Below, in pieces: positions 1 to 10,118 of a stretch of 64,000 nucleotides of DNA (positions are counted from its first letter, which is position 1; each line of letters starts with the position of its first letter). This DNA is from Flavobacteria bacterium MS024-3C (GTDB lineage: Bacteria; Bacteroidota; Bacteroidia; Flavobacteriales; Flavobacteriaceae), in assembly GCA_000173115.1 (NCBI GenBank), contig ABVW01000002.1, forward strand, positions 118,358 to 182,357, read 5' to 3'. Made by a program: the position numbers and the translations under genes. Below the pieces are notes generated by a model. That model was not told where the DNA came from and searched no databases. It saw nothing but the letters and a program-made list of their open reading frames with translations.

Positions 1-2
1 TA

Positions 3-1232
<1,230 letters not shown>

Positions 1233-1255
1233 CTCCCTGAGTTAGCTATAATTTT

Positions 1256-1283
1256 AAAAGGCCCTAAAGGGGCCTTTTTTTTT
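1256..1283 (+). terminator. Rho-independent terminator after eno
   Basis: AAAAGGCCC and GGGCCTTTT form a perfect 9-bp stem with a five-base loop, followed by a run of T. It lies 24 bases after the eno stop and separates eno from the gltA promoter. Confidence 0.85.
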
Positions 1284-1305
1284 GAAATAATTAGCCTCTT
1301 TCAGA

Positions 1306-1336
1306 TTGTTAACATGGTCGCTTTTTAGTAAATTTG
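1306..1336 (+). promoter_or_regulatory. Bacteroidota-type promoter of gltA
   Basis: TTG at 1306-1308, 20 bases, then TAAATTTG at 1329-1336 matches the Bacteroidota housekeeping consensus (TTG, about 20 bases, TAnnTTTG). Transcription would start near 1341, leaving a leader of about 20 bases before the ATG at 1361. Confidence 0.75.
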
Positions 1337-1360
1337 CAGATATAAAAAAGATTTTTGAAT

Positions 1361-2644
1361 ATGTCAGATAAAGCGCTTTTACAATACCAAGATAAAACTT
1401 TTGAATTTCCTGTCATTCAGGGTTCAGAAAATGAATTGGCTATAGATATTAAAACCCTAAGGGCTCAAAGTGGGATGATTACTATTGACCCAGGTTTTAA
1501 AAACACAGGATCTTGTGAGAGTGCGATTACTTTTCTAGATGGTGAAAAGGGTATTTTACGATACAGGGGCTACTCTATTGAAGACCTTGCTGAAAAAGCA
1601 ACTTTTCTTGAGGTGGTTTATTTGTTAATCTTCAGGGAACTTCCAAAAGCAGATGCTTTAGCTGCTTTTCAGAAAGATATAGTGGCTGAATCTCATGTAG
1701 ATGAGGAGATGAAAAAAATCTTAGATGGTTTTCCAAAGTCTGCCCATCCAATGGGTGTTTTGGCATCTTTAACTAGTGCACTTATTTCTTTTAATCCTAA
1801 TTCCGTCAATGCATCTTCTGATAAAGAAATGTACGCAGCTATTGTACGAATAGTAGCTAAATTCCCTGTGCTCGTAGCATGGACCATGAGAAAGAAAAAA
1901 GGCTTGCCTTTGGATTATGGAGACGACAGTCTTGGTTATGTAGAAAACATTCACAAAATGATGTTTAAAAAGCCAAGTCAAGAATACACAAAGAACAAAG
2001 TCATTATAGACGCTTTAAATAAACTATTGATCTTACATGCAGACCATGAGCAAAACTGCTCTACTTCTACGGTTAGAATTGTTGGTTCCTCTCATGCTGG
2101 TTTATTTGCTTCACTTTCAGCAGGTATTTCTGCTTTGTGGGGACCTTTACATGGTGGTGCCAATCAGGCTGTACTTGAGATGTTAGAGGCTATTGAAGCA
2201 GATGGTGGAGACACCAAAAAATATATGGCTAAAGCCAAGGATAAAAACGATCCATTTAGATTAATGGGCTTTGGTCACCGTGTGTATAAGAATTTTGATC
2301 CAAGGGCTAAAATCATCAAAAAAGCGGCAGACGAGGTATTAAATGATTTAGGCATAGATGATCCAATCCTTGCCATTGCTAAAGGCTTAGAAAAAGAAGC
2401 TTTAGAAGACCCGTATTTTGTAGAAAGAAAATTATACCCTAATGTAGATTTCTATTCCGGTATTATTTATAGGGCATTGGGCATTCCAACAGAGATGTTT
2501 ACGGTGATGTTTGCATTGGGACGCTTACCAGGTTGGATCGCGCAATGGAAAGAGATGCGTGAAAATAACGAGCCTATTGGAAGGCCAAGACAGGTGTATA
2601 TTGGAGAAAACTTTAGAGATTTTGTTCCAGTAGAAAATAGATAA
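1361..2644 (+). CDS. gltA: Citrate synthase (type II)
   Basis: Condenses acetyl-CoA and oxaloacetate to citrate as entry to the TCA cycle. The 427-residue length fits the hexameric bacterial type. Seen motifs include the N-terminal SMITIDPGF-like block (here GMITIDPGFKNTGSC), RGYSIEDLAE, the histidine-containing DHEQNCSTSTVR and GPLHGGANQAVLEML blocks, and the active-site region MGFGHRVYKNFDPRAKI. The start is the ATG at 1361; an in-frame TTG six bases upstream is less likely. The gene has its own promoter and terminator, so it is probably monocistronic. Confidence 0.97.
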   Translation: MSDKALLQYQDKTFEFPVIQGSENELAIDIKTLRAQSGMITIDPGFKNTGSCESAITFLDGEKGILRYRGYSIEDLAEKATFLEVVYLLIFRELPKADALAAFQKDIVAESHVDEEMKKILDGFPKSAHPMGVLASLTSALISFNPNSVNASSDKEMYAAIVRIVAKFPVLVAWTMRKKKGLPLDYGDDSLGYVENIHKMMFKKPSQEYTKNKVIIDALNKLLILHADHEQNCSTSTVRIVGSSHAGLFASLSAGISALWGPLHGGANQAVLEMLEAIEADGGDTKKYMAKAKDKNDPFRLMGFGHRVYKNFDPRAKIIKKAADEVLNDLGIDDPILAIAKGLEKEALEDPYFVERKLYPNVDFYSGIIYRALGIPTEMFTVMFALGRLPGWIAQWKEMRENNEPIGRPRQVYIGENFRDFVPVENR

Positions 2645-2663
2645 CCCTATATTACTTTATAGT

Positions 2664-2697
2664 AAAAGCCTTGTTGTATTTTTGACAAGGCTTTTTT
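2664..2697 (+). terminator. Rho-independent terminator after gltA
   Basis: AAAAGCCTTGT and ACAAGGCTTTT form a perfect 11-bp stem around a ten-base loop, followed by T residues, 20 bases after the gltA stop. Confidence 0.85.
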
Positions 2698-2717
2698 AGT
2701 TAAAAAATACAGTGCTT

Positions 2718-3632
2718 ATGATAAAGCTTAACGTGGTTGACGAAACCGCTCCATTAAAAGCGGTTGTGTTAGGTATAGCCAAGCATAATGGACCCGAGCC
2801 AAAACTAGAGGATGCTTACGATCCAAAATCTAAAGAACACATTATAGCGGGGACTTATCCTGAAGAGTCTGATATGGTTCGTGAGATGGAAGGTTTTGAA
2901 GCAGTATTGGTTAAACATGGCGTAAAAGTATATAGGCCCACAGTAATTCCAAACTGCAATCAGATTTTTTCTAGAGATATTGCCTTTGTGATTGAAGATA
3001 TCCTTATAAAAGCCAATATTCTTCCAGATAGAGAAGAAGAATACCAGGCCATTAAATATTTAATAGATCAGATAGATCCCGCTAAAGTAGTTTATCCTCC
3101 ACAGGAGGTCCACGTAGAAGGCGGAGATGTTATGCCTTGGAACGATTATATTTTTGTGGGAACTTATACCGCTCAAGATTATCCGGACTACATAACTGCT
3201 AGGACTAACAAAAAAGCTGTTGATTTTTTAACTACTTTGTTTCCTAACAAGACGGTGAAGGCATTTGAACTTAAGAAATCCAATACCGATCCTAAAGAGA
3301 ATGCGTTACATTTAGACTGTTGTTTTCAGCCTGTAGGAAAAAACATGGCCATATTACACAAAGCTGGTTTTTTAATTGAAACAGAATATGAGTGGCTTAG
3401 AGACTTTTTTGGAAGAGACCATGTTTTTGAGATTACCAAAGAAGAGATGTATCAGATGAATTCTAATATTTTTTCTATTGCTCCCAATGTGGTGGTTTCA
3501 GACCAGCGTTTTACAAGATTAAACACTTGGCTCACTAGTAAGGGCATTACAGTAGAAGCCATTGAATACAAAGAAATTGCCAAGCAAGAAGGATTATTAA
3601 GGTGTAGCACCTTACCATTAATAAGAGACTAA
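2718..3632 (+). CDS. Amidinotransferase/arginine deiminase-fold hydrolase
   Basis: A 304-residue guanidine-modifying enzyme of the amidinotransferase superfamily (arginine deiminase, dimethylargininase, glycine amidinotransferase fold). The catalytic set is visible: SRD at about 85-87, EGGD at 134-137, the H-x-D pair at 198-200 (HLDCC) and the nucleophilic cysteine at 296 near the C-terminus (LRCSTLPL). The superfamily attacks a guanidinium carbon and yields citrulline-type products; the exact substrate cannot be read from sequence. The ATG at 2718 is preferred to the GTG at 2712. It overlaps the start of ctlX by one base (TAATG), so the two are probably translationally coupled and act on linked substrates. 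Confidence 0.88.
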   Translation: MIKLNVVDETAPLKAVVLGIAKHNGPEPKLEDAYDPKSKEHIIAGTYPEESDMVREMEGFEAVLVKHGVKVYRPTVIPNCNQIFSRDIAFVIEDILIKANILPDREEEYQAIKYLIDQIDPAKVVYPPQEVHVEGGDVMPWNDYIFVGTYTAQDYPDYITARTNKKAVDFLTTLFPNKTVKAFELKKSNTDPKENALHLDCCFQPVGKNMAILHKAGFLIETEYEWLRDFFGRDHVFEITKEEMYQMNSNIFSIAPNVVVSDQRFTRLNTWLTSKGITVEAIEYKEIAKQEGLLRCSTLPLIRD

Positions 3633-4570
3633 TGAAACAATTGACCAATCATATTTTAATGATCAGACCTGCACAGTTCAGGATGAACGAGCAAACGGCT
3701 GTGAATAATTACTTTCAGGCACAGGCGGGAATGACGCCAGAGGCTGTAGTGAAAAAAGCCCAAGAGGAGTTTGACGCTTATGTGTCTGTATTGAGAGAAA
3801 AAGGCGTTCAAGTTTCTGTGGTTCAAGATACGCTAGACCCAGATACGCCAGACGCACTATTCCCAAACAATTGGGTGTCTTTTCACCAGGATGCCACGGT
3901 AGCCCTTTATCCTATGTTTGCAGAAAACAGGCGTTTAGAGCGAAGGGAAGCAGTGCTAGAAATTCTGGAAGAAGATGGATTCATTATTGATCAGGTTATG
4001 GATTATACTGCTGCAGAAGACTCAGGCATTTTCTTAGAAGGTACGGGAAGCCTCATTCTAGACAGGGTTCACAAGAAAGCCTATTGTGCATTGTCTTCCA
4101 GAGCAGACGAAGAACTATTTATAGAATTCTGTGAAGATTTTGAATACACTCCCGTCATTTTCACGGCCAATCAAACGGTAGAAGGAAAACGCTTGCCCAT
4201 TTACCACACCAATGTAATGATGTGTTTGGCAGAGACTTTCGCTGTGATTTGTTCGGACAGCATAGACGACAAGAAGGCGCGTAAAGCGGTATTGAATCAC
4301 CTAAAAGAAGACGGGAAAGAAGTCATAGCAATTAGTGAGGTCCAAATGCACTCTTTTGCTGGAAATATGCTTCAAGTACTCGGTTCAAACGAAACCCCAT
4401 ATTTGGTCATGAGTACTACCGCTTATGAGAGCCTACAACCCGATCAGTTGTCAAAAATTAGAAAGCACTGCGAGATCATTCACGCAGATCTTTCTACGAT
4501 TGAAACCTGTGGAGGCGGGAGTGCTCGTTGTATGATGGCAGAGGTGTTTTTGCCCAGGATGGAAAATTAA
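3632..4570 (+). CDS. ctlX: CtlX-like citrulline/guanidino hydrolase
   Basis: A 312-residue second member of the amidinotransferase fold. It begins with the pattern typical of CtlX-type proteins (ILMIRPAQFRMNEQTAVNN) and carries FPNNWVSFH, EGTGSLILDR and a glycine-rich stretch before the catalytic Cys300 (GGGSARCMMAEVFLP). The family is reported to take part in citrulline or arginine use; the precise reaction is inferred. The start codon overlaps the upstream stop by one base. The stop overlaps by four bases the end of a convergent gene. The pairing of two different guanidino-hydrolase families suggests a short catabolic pathway. Confidence 0.85.
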   Translation: MKQLTNHILMIRPAQFRMNEQTAVNNYFQAQAGMTPEAVVKKAQEEFDAYVSVLREKGVQVSVVQDTLDPDTPDALFPNNWVSFHQDATVALYPMFAENRRLERREAVLEILEEDGFIIDQVMDYTAAEDSGIFLEGTGSLILDRVHKKAYCALSSRADEELFIEFCEDFEYTPVIFTANQTVEGKRLPIYHTNVMMCLAETFAVICSDSIDDKKARKAVLNHLKEDGKEVIAISEVQMHSFAGNMLQVLGSNETPYLVMSTTAYESLQPDQLSKIRKHCEIIHADLSTIETCGGGSARCMMAEVFLPRMEN

Positions 4571-4989
4571 TGATAGGTTTGATTAGGGTCATTGGCTATT
4601 TTAGCATCTAAAATTCTTTTAAAGTATTTTTGAATCCCTTTGGTGTCTGCTTTTACTTTGACAAAATAATCATCCATATAGACGCTATACACCCCTATAT
4701 CTCCCTTGAAAATAGTGAGCTTATAAAATGGTATAACCAGTGCGTAGGTTTCTAAAAGAGACCTAAAACGCAATATAATTCCTTTAGGTCTAAGCTCAAT
4801 AGAGCTGTAATTGGTGTTGTGGTCTAGACTTAGTAGTGAATAAATGGTCGCACTGCTAGAAACTATCTCCATTTTTGGAGAGCCAATACCACCCATTTTA
4901 AAACGTTCTCTAATGGAGTATGGCGTTCCGACCATTTCATTGATGGTTTTGGTTTGGCTTGGGTTGTTATAAGAGTCGTTACACAGCAT
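4567..4989 (-). CDS. Conserved hypothetical protein
   Basis: A 140-residue soluble protein of unknown function. No signal peptide or membrane segment is seen. The N-terminal part is rich in conserved-looking motifs (CNDSYNNPSQTKTINEMVG, PYSIRERFKMGGIGSP) and the centre has alternating hydrophobic residues suggesting a beta-rich fold (GIILRFRSLLETYALVIPFYKL). I chose the ATG at 4989 (MLCNDSYN); a GTG 33 bases earlier would add eleven residues. Its stop overlaps the ctlX stop in a tail-to-tail arrangement. It looks like a lineage-specific flavobacterial family, but that is from memory of similar proteins, not a search. Confidence 0.7.
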   Translation of the reverse strand: MLCNDSYNNPSQTKTINEMVGTPYSIRERFKMGGIGSPKMEIVSSSATIYSLLSLDHNTNYSSIELRPKGIILRFRSLLETYALVIPFYKLTIFKGDIGVYSVYMDDYFVKVKADTKGIQKYFKRILDAKIANDPNQTYH

Positions 4990-5074
4990 TTTTTTTAGGT
5001 TAAAGGTACTATATTTAATCACTGACTAAGCGGTCTTATTGCAAAAGAGCCCGTATTTATTGAGAATAAAATCT

Positions 5075-5082
5075 TAATTTTG
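5075..5082 (+). promoter_or_regulatory. -7 box of argS promoter
   Basis: TAATTTTG fits TAnnTTTG and lies 19 bases before the argS ATG. No TTG was found at the usual distance upstream, so only the -7 element is supported. Confidence 0.6.
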
Positions 5083-5101
5083 CCCCTTAGAATTAACCAT
5101 T

Positions 5102-6889
5102 ATGAATGTACTACCCCTGATTGAAAAAACCGTCCTTTCTGGCGTTGAAAAAATTTTTGGCAAGCAATTGTCTTCCGTAGAATTTGTGCCTACTAGAAAA
5201 GATTTTGAAGGAGATATTACAGTGGTGGTCTTTTCTTTGCTTAAAGAGATTAAAGGAAACCCGGAAGTGATTGGAAACCAGATAGGAACTTATTTACAAG
5301 AGCAACTTAAGGAGGTAAAGTCATTTAATGTGGTCAAAGGCTTTTTAAACATCAGCTTTACGGATCGTTTTTTTCTCAGCGCTTTCACCGATGCTTTATT
5401 GGATACCTCTTATGGTACGGTAAAAGAGAAAGACCCCCATGCAGTAATGGTGGAGTACTCCTCTCCAAATACCAACAAACCCCTGCATTTAGGGCATATT
5501 AGAAATAACTTATTGGGCTATTCAGTGGCTAAAATTCTTGAGGCTTCCGGTAAAAAAGTATACAAGACCCAAATCATCAACGACCGTGGCATTCATATTT
5601 GTAAAAGTATGTTGGCTTGGGAGAAATTTGGGCATGGAGAAACGCCTGAATCTACAGGTCTTAAAGGAGACGCATTGGTGGGTAAATACTATGTGGCTTT
5701 TGATAAAGCTTATAAGGCAGAAGTAGCTGCTCTTATAGCTGGAGGCTTGGAGCAATCCGAAGCTGAGAAATCAACAATGCTATTGCAAGAGGCGCAAGAA
5801 ATGCTCATTCGTTGGGAATCTGGAGATGCTGGGGTAGTAGCCCTATGGAAAAAAATGAATGCATGGGTCTATAAGGGGTTTGAAGAAACCTATAAGCGTT
5901 TGGGCGTTAGCTTTGACAGTTATTATTACGAGAGTGATACTTACTTACTTGGGAAAGATATTGTTGCCAAAGGTTTAGATCAAGGCGTGTTTTTTAAGAA
6001 AGAAGACGGAAGTGTTTGGATAGACCTCACCGAGGAAGGCCTAGATGAGAAAATTGTATTGCGTTCAGACGGTACAGCCGTTTATATGACCCAAGATATT
6101 GGAACGGCTATACAGCGTGTGGCAGATTATTCAGATGTGAATGGCATGGTTTATACCGTGGGGAATGAGCAAGATTACCACTTTAAGGTATTGTTCTTGA
6201 TTCTAAAAAAATTAGGATTTAGTTGGGCCCAGCAATTGTTCCATTTGAGTTATGGGATGGTAGATTTGCCTAGCGGTAAAATGAAGAGTAGGGAAGGAAC
6301 GGTAGTAGATGCAGACGATCTAATTACGGAAATGACTGCTACAGCAGAAAGTATCTCGGAAGATTTGGGTAAATTATCAGGATACACTCAAGAGCAGAAA
6401 ACAGCTCTTTATGAGACTATTGGTTTGGGAGCACTCAAATATTATATTTTAAAAGTAGATCCTAAGAAGCGAATTTTATTTGATCCAAAAGAGTCTGTGG
6501 ATTTCCAGGGGAATACAGGACCTTTTATGCAGTATACTTACGCAAGAATTCAATCCATTTTAAGAAAAGCAGATTTTGATACATCTGTTGTGCCAGATTT
6601 TGAAAGGCAAGAATCTTTTTTACATGAAAAAGAAGTGGCCTTATTAAAGCAATTGTTTTTATTCCCGGAAACCATTCAATTGGCTGCGCATAATTACAGT
6701 CCTGCTTTGGTGGCTAATTACACCTATGATTTGGTAAAGGCTTTTAATAGTTTTTACCAGAACGTTTCTATTTTGGGGGAGTCTAACGAGGAATTAAAAG
6801 TATTTAGGGTAGGGCTCTCCAGAAAAGTGGCTCAAGTGATTCAAGATGCTTTAGGCCTTTTAGGGATTGAAGTTCCAGAGCGTATGTAA
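5102..6889 (+). CDS. argS: Arginyl-tRNA synthetase
   Basis: Class I aminoacyl-tRNA synthetase charging tRNA-Arg; cytoplasmic. 595 residues, the normal size. The N-terminal additional domain is followed by the HIGH signature in the form HLGHIRNNLLGYS (about residue 132), the catalytic block TQIINDRGIHICKSM, and the KMSKS-region equivalent GKMKSREGTVVDADDL. The C-terminal anticodon-binding DALR-type domain ends at residue 595. It is flanked upstream by a -7 box and downstream by a strong bidirectional hairpin, so it is probably a single-gene unit. It sits beside two arginine-related hydrolases, which may be coincidence. Confidence 0.97.
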   Translation: MNVLPLIEKTVLSGVEKIFGKQLSSVEFVPTRKDFEGDITVVVFSLLKEIKGNPEVIGNQIGTYLQEQLKEVKSFNVVKGFLNISFTDRFFLSAFTDALLDTSYGTVKEKDPHAVMVEYSSPNTNKPLHLGHIRNNLLGYSVAKILEASGKKVYKTQIINDRGIHICKSMLAWEKFGHGETPESTGLKGDALVGKYYVAFDKAYKAEVAALIAGGLEQSEAEKSTMLLQEAQEMLIRWESGDAGVVALWKKMNAWVYKGFEETYKRLGVSFDSYYYESDTYLLGKDIVAKGLDQGVFFKKEDGSVWIDLTEEGLDEKIVLRSDGTAVYMTQDIGTAIQRVADYSDVNGMVYTVGNEQDYHFKVLFLILKKLGFSWAQQLFHLSYGMVDLPSGKMKSREGTVVDADDLITEMTATAESISEDLGKLSGYTQEQKTALYETIGLGALKYYILKVDPKKRILFDPKESVDFQGNTGPFMQYTYARIQSILRKADFDTSVVPDFERQESFLHEKEVALLKQLFLFPETIQLAAHNYSPALVANYTYDLVKAFNSFYQNVSILGESNEELKVFRVGLSRKVAQVIQDALGLLGIEVPERM

Positions 6890-6914
6890 TTTTTTTGGTA
6901 TGCTATTTTAAAAA

Positions 6915-6942
6915 AAAAAGGCGGCCCATGGGCCGCCTTTTT
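6915..6942. terminator. Bidirectional terminator argS / proteorhodopsin
   Basis: A perfect palindrome GGCGGCCCATGGGCCGCC at 6920-6937 is flanked by A-run and T-run, so it can terminate both the rightward argS and the leftward proteorhodopsin transcripts. Confidence 0.9.
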
Positions 6943-6960
6943 ACTGTATCTATATAAAGA

Positions 6961-7689
6961 TTATTTTTCTTCAGACTTGGCCACTGCCAATCCGTAAATA
7001 ACCAATCCAAATCCAATTTTATTTACAGCATCTCCAATGTTGTAAACAATATCTAAATCTAATCCTCCAAAGATACCATCGTACCATCCTGGAGTACCAG
7101 CCATGTATCCAATAGGATAGATAGCCCATCCTACAAGTACAAACCAGCATAAGGTTTTGTGCGCACTTAAGACTGCACCACCTGCTGCTTCTGCTAACTT
7201 TTTAGCTTCACCAAACCAAATATCATAGACTATAGCAAAGTAAGCCAATCCTGAGATTAGTCCCCATATTTGAGCCATATCTCTATTTACTGCTTCTCCA
7301 ATATATCCTGTTACTAACATGATTACAGAGAAAAAGATCATTCTCCACATCAAGGATTTTTTAGCACCTGCAGCTTTTAAGATTAAATAGAATTCTACAC
7401 ACATTAATGGAACTGTAAGAATCCAGTCTACGTATCTAAAGAAAGTTGGAGATTCTCCAAAATCTGCCCAATAGTCTCTCATATACCAATAGTGAACTGC
7501 GGCAATGAAAGTAATTAGTCCAGATACAAGGATAGAAGTTCTCCATTTTTTGTCAAATCCGTTCATGGATAAGAAGAAAAATGCAGAAGCAGCCATCATA
7601 GCCATACACCCTACAAAGAATGTGAAGCCAACATAATCATCAGTTGCCATTTGGGCAGCTAAAGGAAGGGATGCGAATAAATTTTGCAT
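6961..7689 (-). CDS. Proteorhodopsin, green-type light-driven proton pump
   Basis: A 242-residue seven-helix microbial rhodopsin of the inner membrane that pumps protons outward when its retinal absorbs light. Key residues seen: His66 (counterion-coupled histidine), Arg85, proton acceptor Asp88, Thr92, proton donor Glu99 (the D-T-E motif in RYVDWILTVPLMCVE) and the retinal-binding Lys224 in DAVNKIGFG. The spectral-tuning position, equivalent to residue 105 of the reference proteorhodopsin, is Met96, as in many green-absorbing flavobacterial forms. The D-T-E motif argues against a sodium (NDQ) or chloride (NTQ) pump. It is divergent from blh, which makes its retinal, across a 128-base AT-rich spacer. 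No clear -7 box was found for this gene. Confidence 0.97.
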   Translation of the reverse strand: MQNLFASLPLAAQMATDDYVGFTFFVGCMAMMAASAFFFLSMNGFDKKWRTSILVSGLITFIAAVHYWYMRDYWADFGESPTFFRYVDWILTVPLMCVEFYLILKAAGAKKSLMWRMIFFSVIMLVTGYIGEAVNRDMAQIWGLISGLAYFAIVYDIWFGEAKKLAEAAGGAVLSAHKTLCWFVLVGWAIYPIGYMAGTPGWYDGIFGGLDLDIVYNIGDAVNKIGFGLVIYGLAVAKSEEK

Positions 7690-7802
7690 AATAATTAGGT
7701 TTTTTTGGTTAATAATTCCGATCTCAATACAATGTTTAATGAAACCGGGTTAAAGTTAAACATTAATTTGATAAAATCAACACCTATTAAATAATATTTT
7801 AA

Positions 7803-7810
7803 TAATTTTG
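7803..7810 (+). promoter_or_regulatory. -7 box of blh promoter
   Basis: TAATTTTG ends seven bases before the blh ATG, so the predicted transcript starts about three bases upstream of the start codon and is nearly leaderless. Confidence 0.55.
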
Positions 7811-7817
7811 GTGTTAA

Positions 7818-8705
7818 ATGTTTATCATATTGAAAAATACAAAATTAATTCTAACTTTTTTCACTCTTTGGCTATCAATTTTTTTTAATGAAAAGCTGGA
7901 AGATTATACCGCTTACTTTTGTATTCTAAGTTTGGGGATTCTTCACGGTGCCAATGACCTTGGTATTGGGAAAAAAACCCTTCATGCGCATGCGTTTATT
8001 TCAAAAAAATGGATTTTACTCCTTATATATGTATTGGCCATTTTTAGTGTTGCTTTTTTACTTATGCAATTCCCTACAATGACCCTTACATTATTTGTTT
8101 TGTTTAGTGCCTACCATTTTGGAGAGCAGCATTGGGAGTCGTTAATATCCAATAAAGGGGTATTTGCTAAAATGTTTATGACTGCTTATGGGATGTCTAT
8201 TTTTACACTACTCTTTAGTGCACACAGCCTTTTAGTATCTGATATTATTCAAGATATTAGCAATGTTAGGTTATCTCCCACGCTTATTCAGATGTCAATG
8301 TACGCGAGTTTGGCCATTACAGCAATCTTATATGCTATTAAATACCAAAAGACATTTGAGTATTCCTTTACACTACGTCAGATTTTTTATCTACTAGTTT
8401 TCTTCGTTGTATTTAACAGTACTACCTTATTGTGGGCTTTTGCCATATATTTTATTTTCTGGCACTCACTTCCCTCGTTGGTTGATCAAATGAATTTTTT
8501 ATACGGTCGTACTGATTTTAAAGGCTTTGTAATGTTTGTTAAGTCTAGTTGGTTGTATTGGGCCATGGCAGTTTTATCCTTGGGGGCCTATTATTTTATT
8601 TTAAAGCAATATTTGGTTTTAGAACTCTCCATGTTTTTTGCTTTCCTAACAGCTTTAACCATGCCCCATATATTTCTGATGTACTTTTCAAAGAAAGTAG
8701 ATTAG
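7818..8705 (+). CDS. blh: Brp/Blh-family beta-carotene 15,15'-dioxygenase
   Basis: Integral membrane oxygenase that cleaves beta-carotene to two retinal molecules, the chromophore of proteorhodopsin. 295 residues, almost wholly hydrophobic with several membrane spans. The family's metal-binding histidines are seen as LHGANDLG (His43), YHFGEQHW (His100, His105), FWHSLPSLVDQ (about 216) and MPHIFLMYF (about 285). Divergent partner of the proteorhodopsin gene. The carotenoid genes that make beta-carotene are not in this window. The start is the ATG at 7818, close to a TAATTTTG box. Confidence 0.92.
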   Translation: MFIILKNTKLILTFFTLWLSIFFNEKLEDYTAYFCILSLGILHGANDLGIGKKTLHAHAFISKKWILLLIYVLAIFSVAFLLMQFPTMTLTLFVLFSAYHFGEQHWESLISNKGVFAKMFMTAYGMSIFTLLFSAHSLLVSDIIQDISNVRLSPTLIQMSMYASLAITAILYAIKYQKTFEYSFTLRQIFYLLVFFVVFNSTTLLWAFAIYFIFWHSLPSLVDQMNFLYGRTDFKGFVMFVKSSWLYWAMAVLSLGAYYFILKQYLVLELSMFFAFLTALTMPHIFLMYFSKKVD

Positions 8706-8732
8706 AACTATCTTTTTTCTCGGGTGATTTCT

Positions 8733-8740
8733 TAAATTTG
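8733..8740 (+). promoter_or_regulatory. -7 box of ffh promoter
   Basis: TAAATTTG lies 20 bases before the ffh ATG and matches TAnnTTTG. A TTG at the usual upstream distance is not evident. Confidence 0.6.
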
Positions 8741-8760
8741 CCCTTTAATATTCAGACCAT

Positions 8761-10098
8761 ATGTTCGATAATTTAAGCGATAAACTAGACAAAGCCCTTC
8801 ATGTTTTAAAAGGGCATGGTCAGATTACAGAAATTAACGTTGCAGAGACTTTAAAAGAGGTAAGGCGTGCCTTACTAGATGCAGATGTTAACTTTAAAAT
8901 CGCAAAAGACTTTACCAACACCGTTAGAGAAAAGGCATTGGGTCAACAAGTACTCACCAGCCTTCAGCCAGGTCAGCTTATGGTTAAGCTGGTTAAAGAT
9001 GAACTGACCCAGCTTATGGGCGGGGAATCTGTAGGTTTAAACTTGGCAGACAATCCATCGATTATTTTAATGGCTGGTCTTCAGGGATCTGGTAAGACTA
9101 CTTTTTCCGGTAAGTTGGCTTTATATTTAAAATCAAAAAAATCTAAAAACCCACTTTTAGTAGCCTGTGATGTTTACAGGCCAGCGGCCATTGATCAATT
9201 ACAGGTTGTGGGAGATCAGATAGGCGTTGCAGTATATTCCAATAAGGAAGAATCTAATCCAGTGGCCATTGCCCAAGCAGGTATAGCCCATGCTAAAGCA
9301 AATGGACATAATTTAGTAATTATAGATACTGCTGGTAGATTGGCGGTAGACGAGGCTATGATGGCAGAAATTGCCAATATTCATAAGGCCATTACGCCTA
9401 GCGAAACTTTATTTGTCGTAGACGCTATGACGGGTCAGGATGCAGTGAATACTGCAAAAGCATTTCATGATGTTTTAAATTTTGACGGGGTTATTTTAAC
9501 CAAGCTAGATGGAGATACTAGGGGTGGAGCAGCAATTTCTATTAAATCTGTAGTAACCAAGCCTATAAAATTTATTGGTACAGGTGAAAAAATGGAAGCC
9601 TTAGATGTGTTCTATCCAGAGCGTATGGCAGACCGTATCTTGGGAATGGGAGATGTGGTTTCCTTAGTAGAGCGGGCTCAGGATCAGTTTGACGAAGAAG
9701 AGGCTAGAAAGATTCAGAAGAAAATTGCAAAAAACACCTTTGGTTTTGACGACTTCCTTACCCAGATTCAACAGATTAAGAAGATGGGTAACTTAAAAGA
9801 CCTTATGGGAATGATCCCAGGAGCAGGAAAGGCCCTCAAAGGATTAGATATAGACGACGACGCTTTTAAACATATAGAAGCGATCATTCACTCTATGACC
9901 CCATTGGAGCGAAGCCAACCCACTAGGTTAGACGCTAGTAGAAAAAAGCGTATAGCCAAAGGCAGTGGCAGGACCATACAAGACGTAAATCAATTGCTAA
10001 AGCAATTTGATCAGATGTCTAAAATGATGAAAATGATGCAAGGTGGTGGCGGTAAAAAGATGATGCAAATGATGGGAGGCCTTGGTGGCATGCGTTAA
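8761..10098 (+). CDS. ffh: Signal recognition particle protein Ffh
   Basis: GTPase subunit of the signal recognition particle; binds 4.5S RNA and signal sequences of nascent membrane proteins. 445 residues. Domain order: N helical bundle; G domain with P-loop GLQGSGKTTFSGKLA, DTAGRLAVDEAMM and TKLDGDTRGGAAIS; then the methionine-rich M domain with MGMIPGAGKA, the RNA-binding RIAKGSGRTIQDVNQLLKQF and a terminal Met/Gly-rich tail. It probably forms a two-gene unit with folD, 20 bases downstream. Confidence 0.98.
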   Translation: MFDNLSDKLDKALHVLKGHGQITEINVAETLKEVRRALLDADVNFKIAKDFTNTVREKALGQQVLTSLQPGQLMVKLVKDELTQLMGGESVGLNLADNPSIILMAGLQGSGKTTFSGKLALYLKSKKSKNPLLVACDVYRPAAIDQLQVVGDQIGVAVYSNKEESNPVAIAQAGIAHAKANGHNLVIIDTAGRLAVDEAMMAEIANIHKAITPSETLFVVDAMTGQDAVNTAKAFHDVLNFDGVILTKLDGDTRGGAAISIKSVVTKPIKFIGTGEKMEALDVFYPERMADRILGMGDVVSLVERAQDQFDEEEARKIQKKIAKNTFGFDDFLTQIQQIKKMGNLKDLMGMIPGAGKALKGLDIDDDAFKHIEAIIHSMTPLERSQPTRLDASRKKRIAKGSGRTIQDVNQLLKQFDQMSKMMKMMQGGGGKKMMQMMGGLGGMR

Positions 10099-10118
10099 TA
10101 TAAAATAAAGAGGATTCT

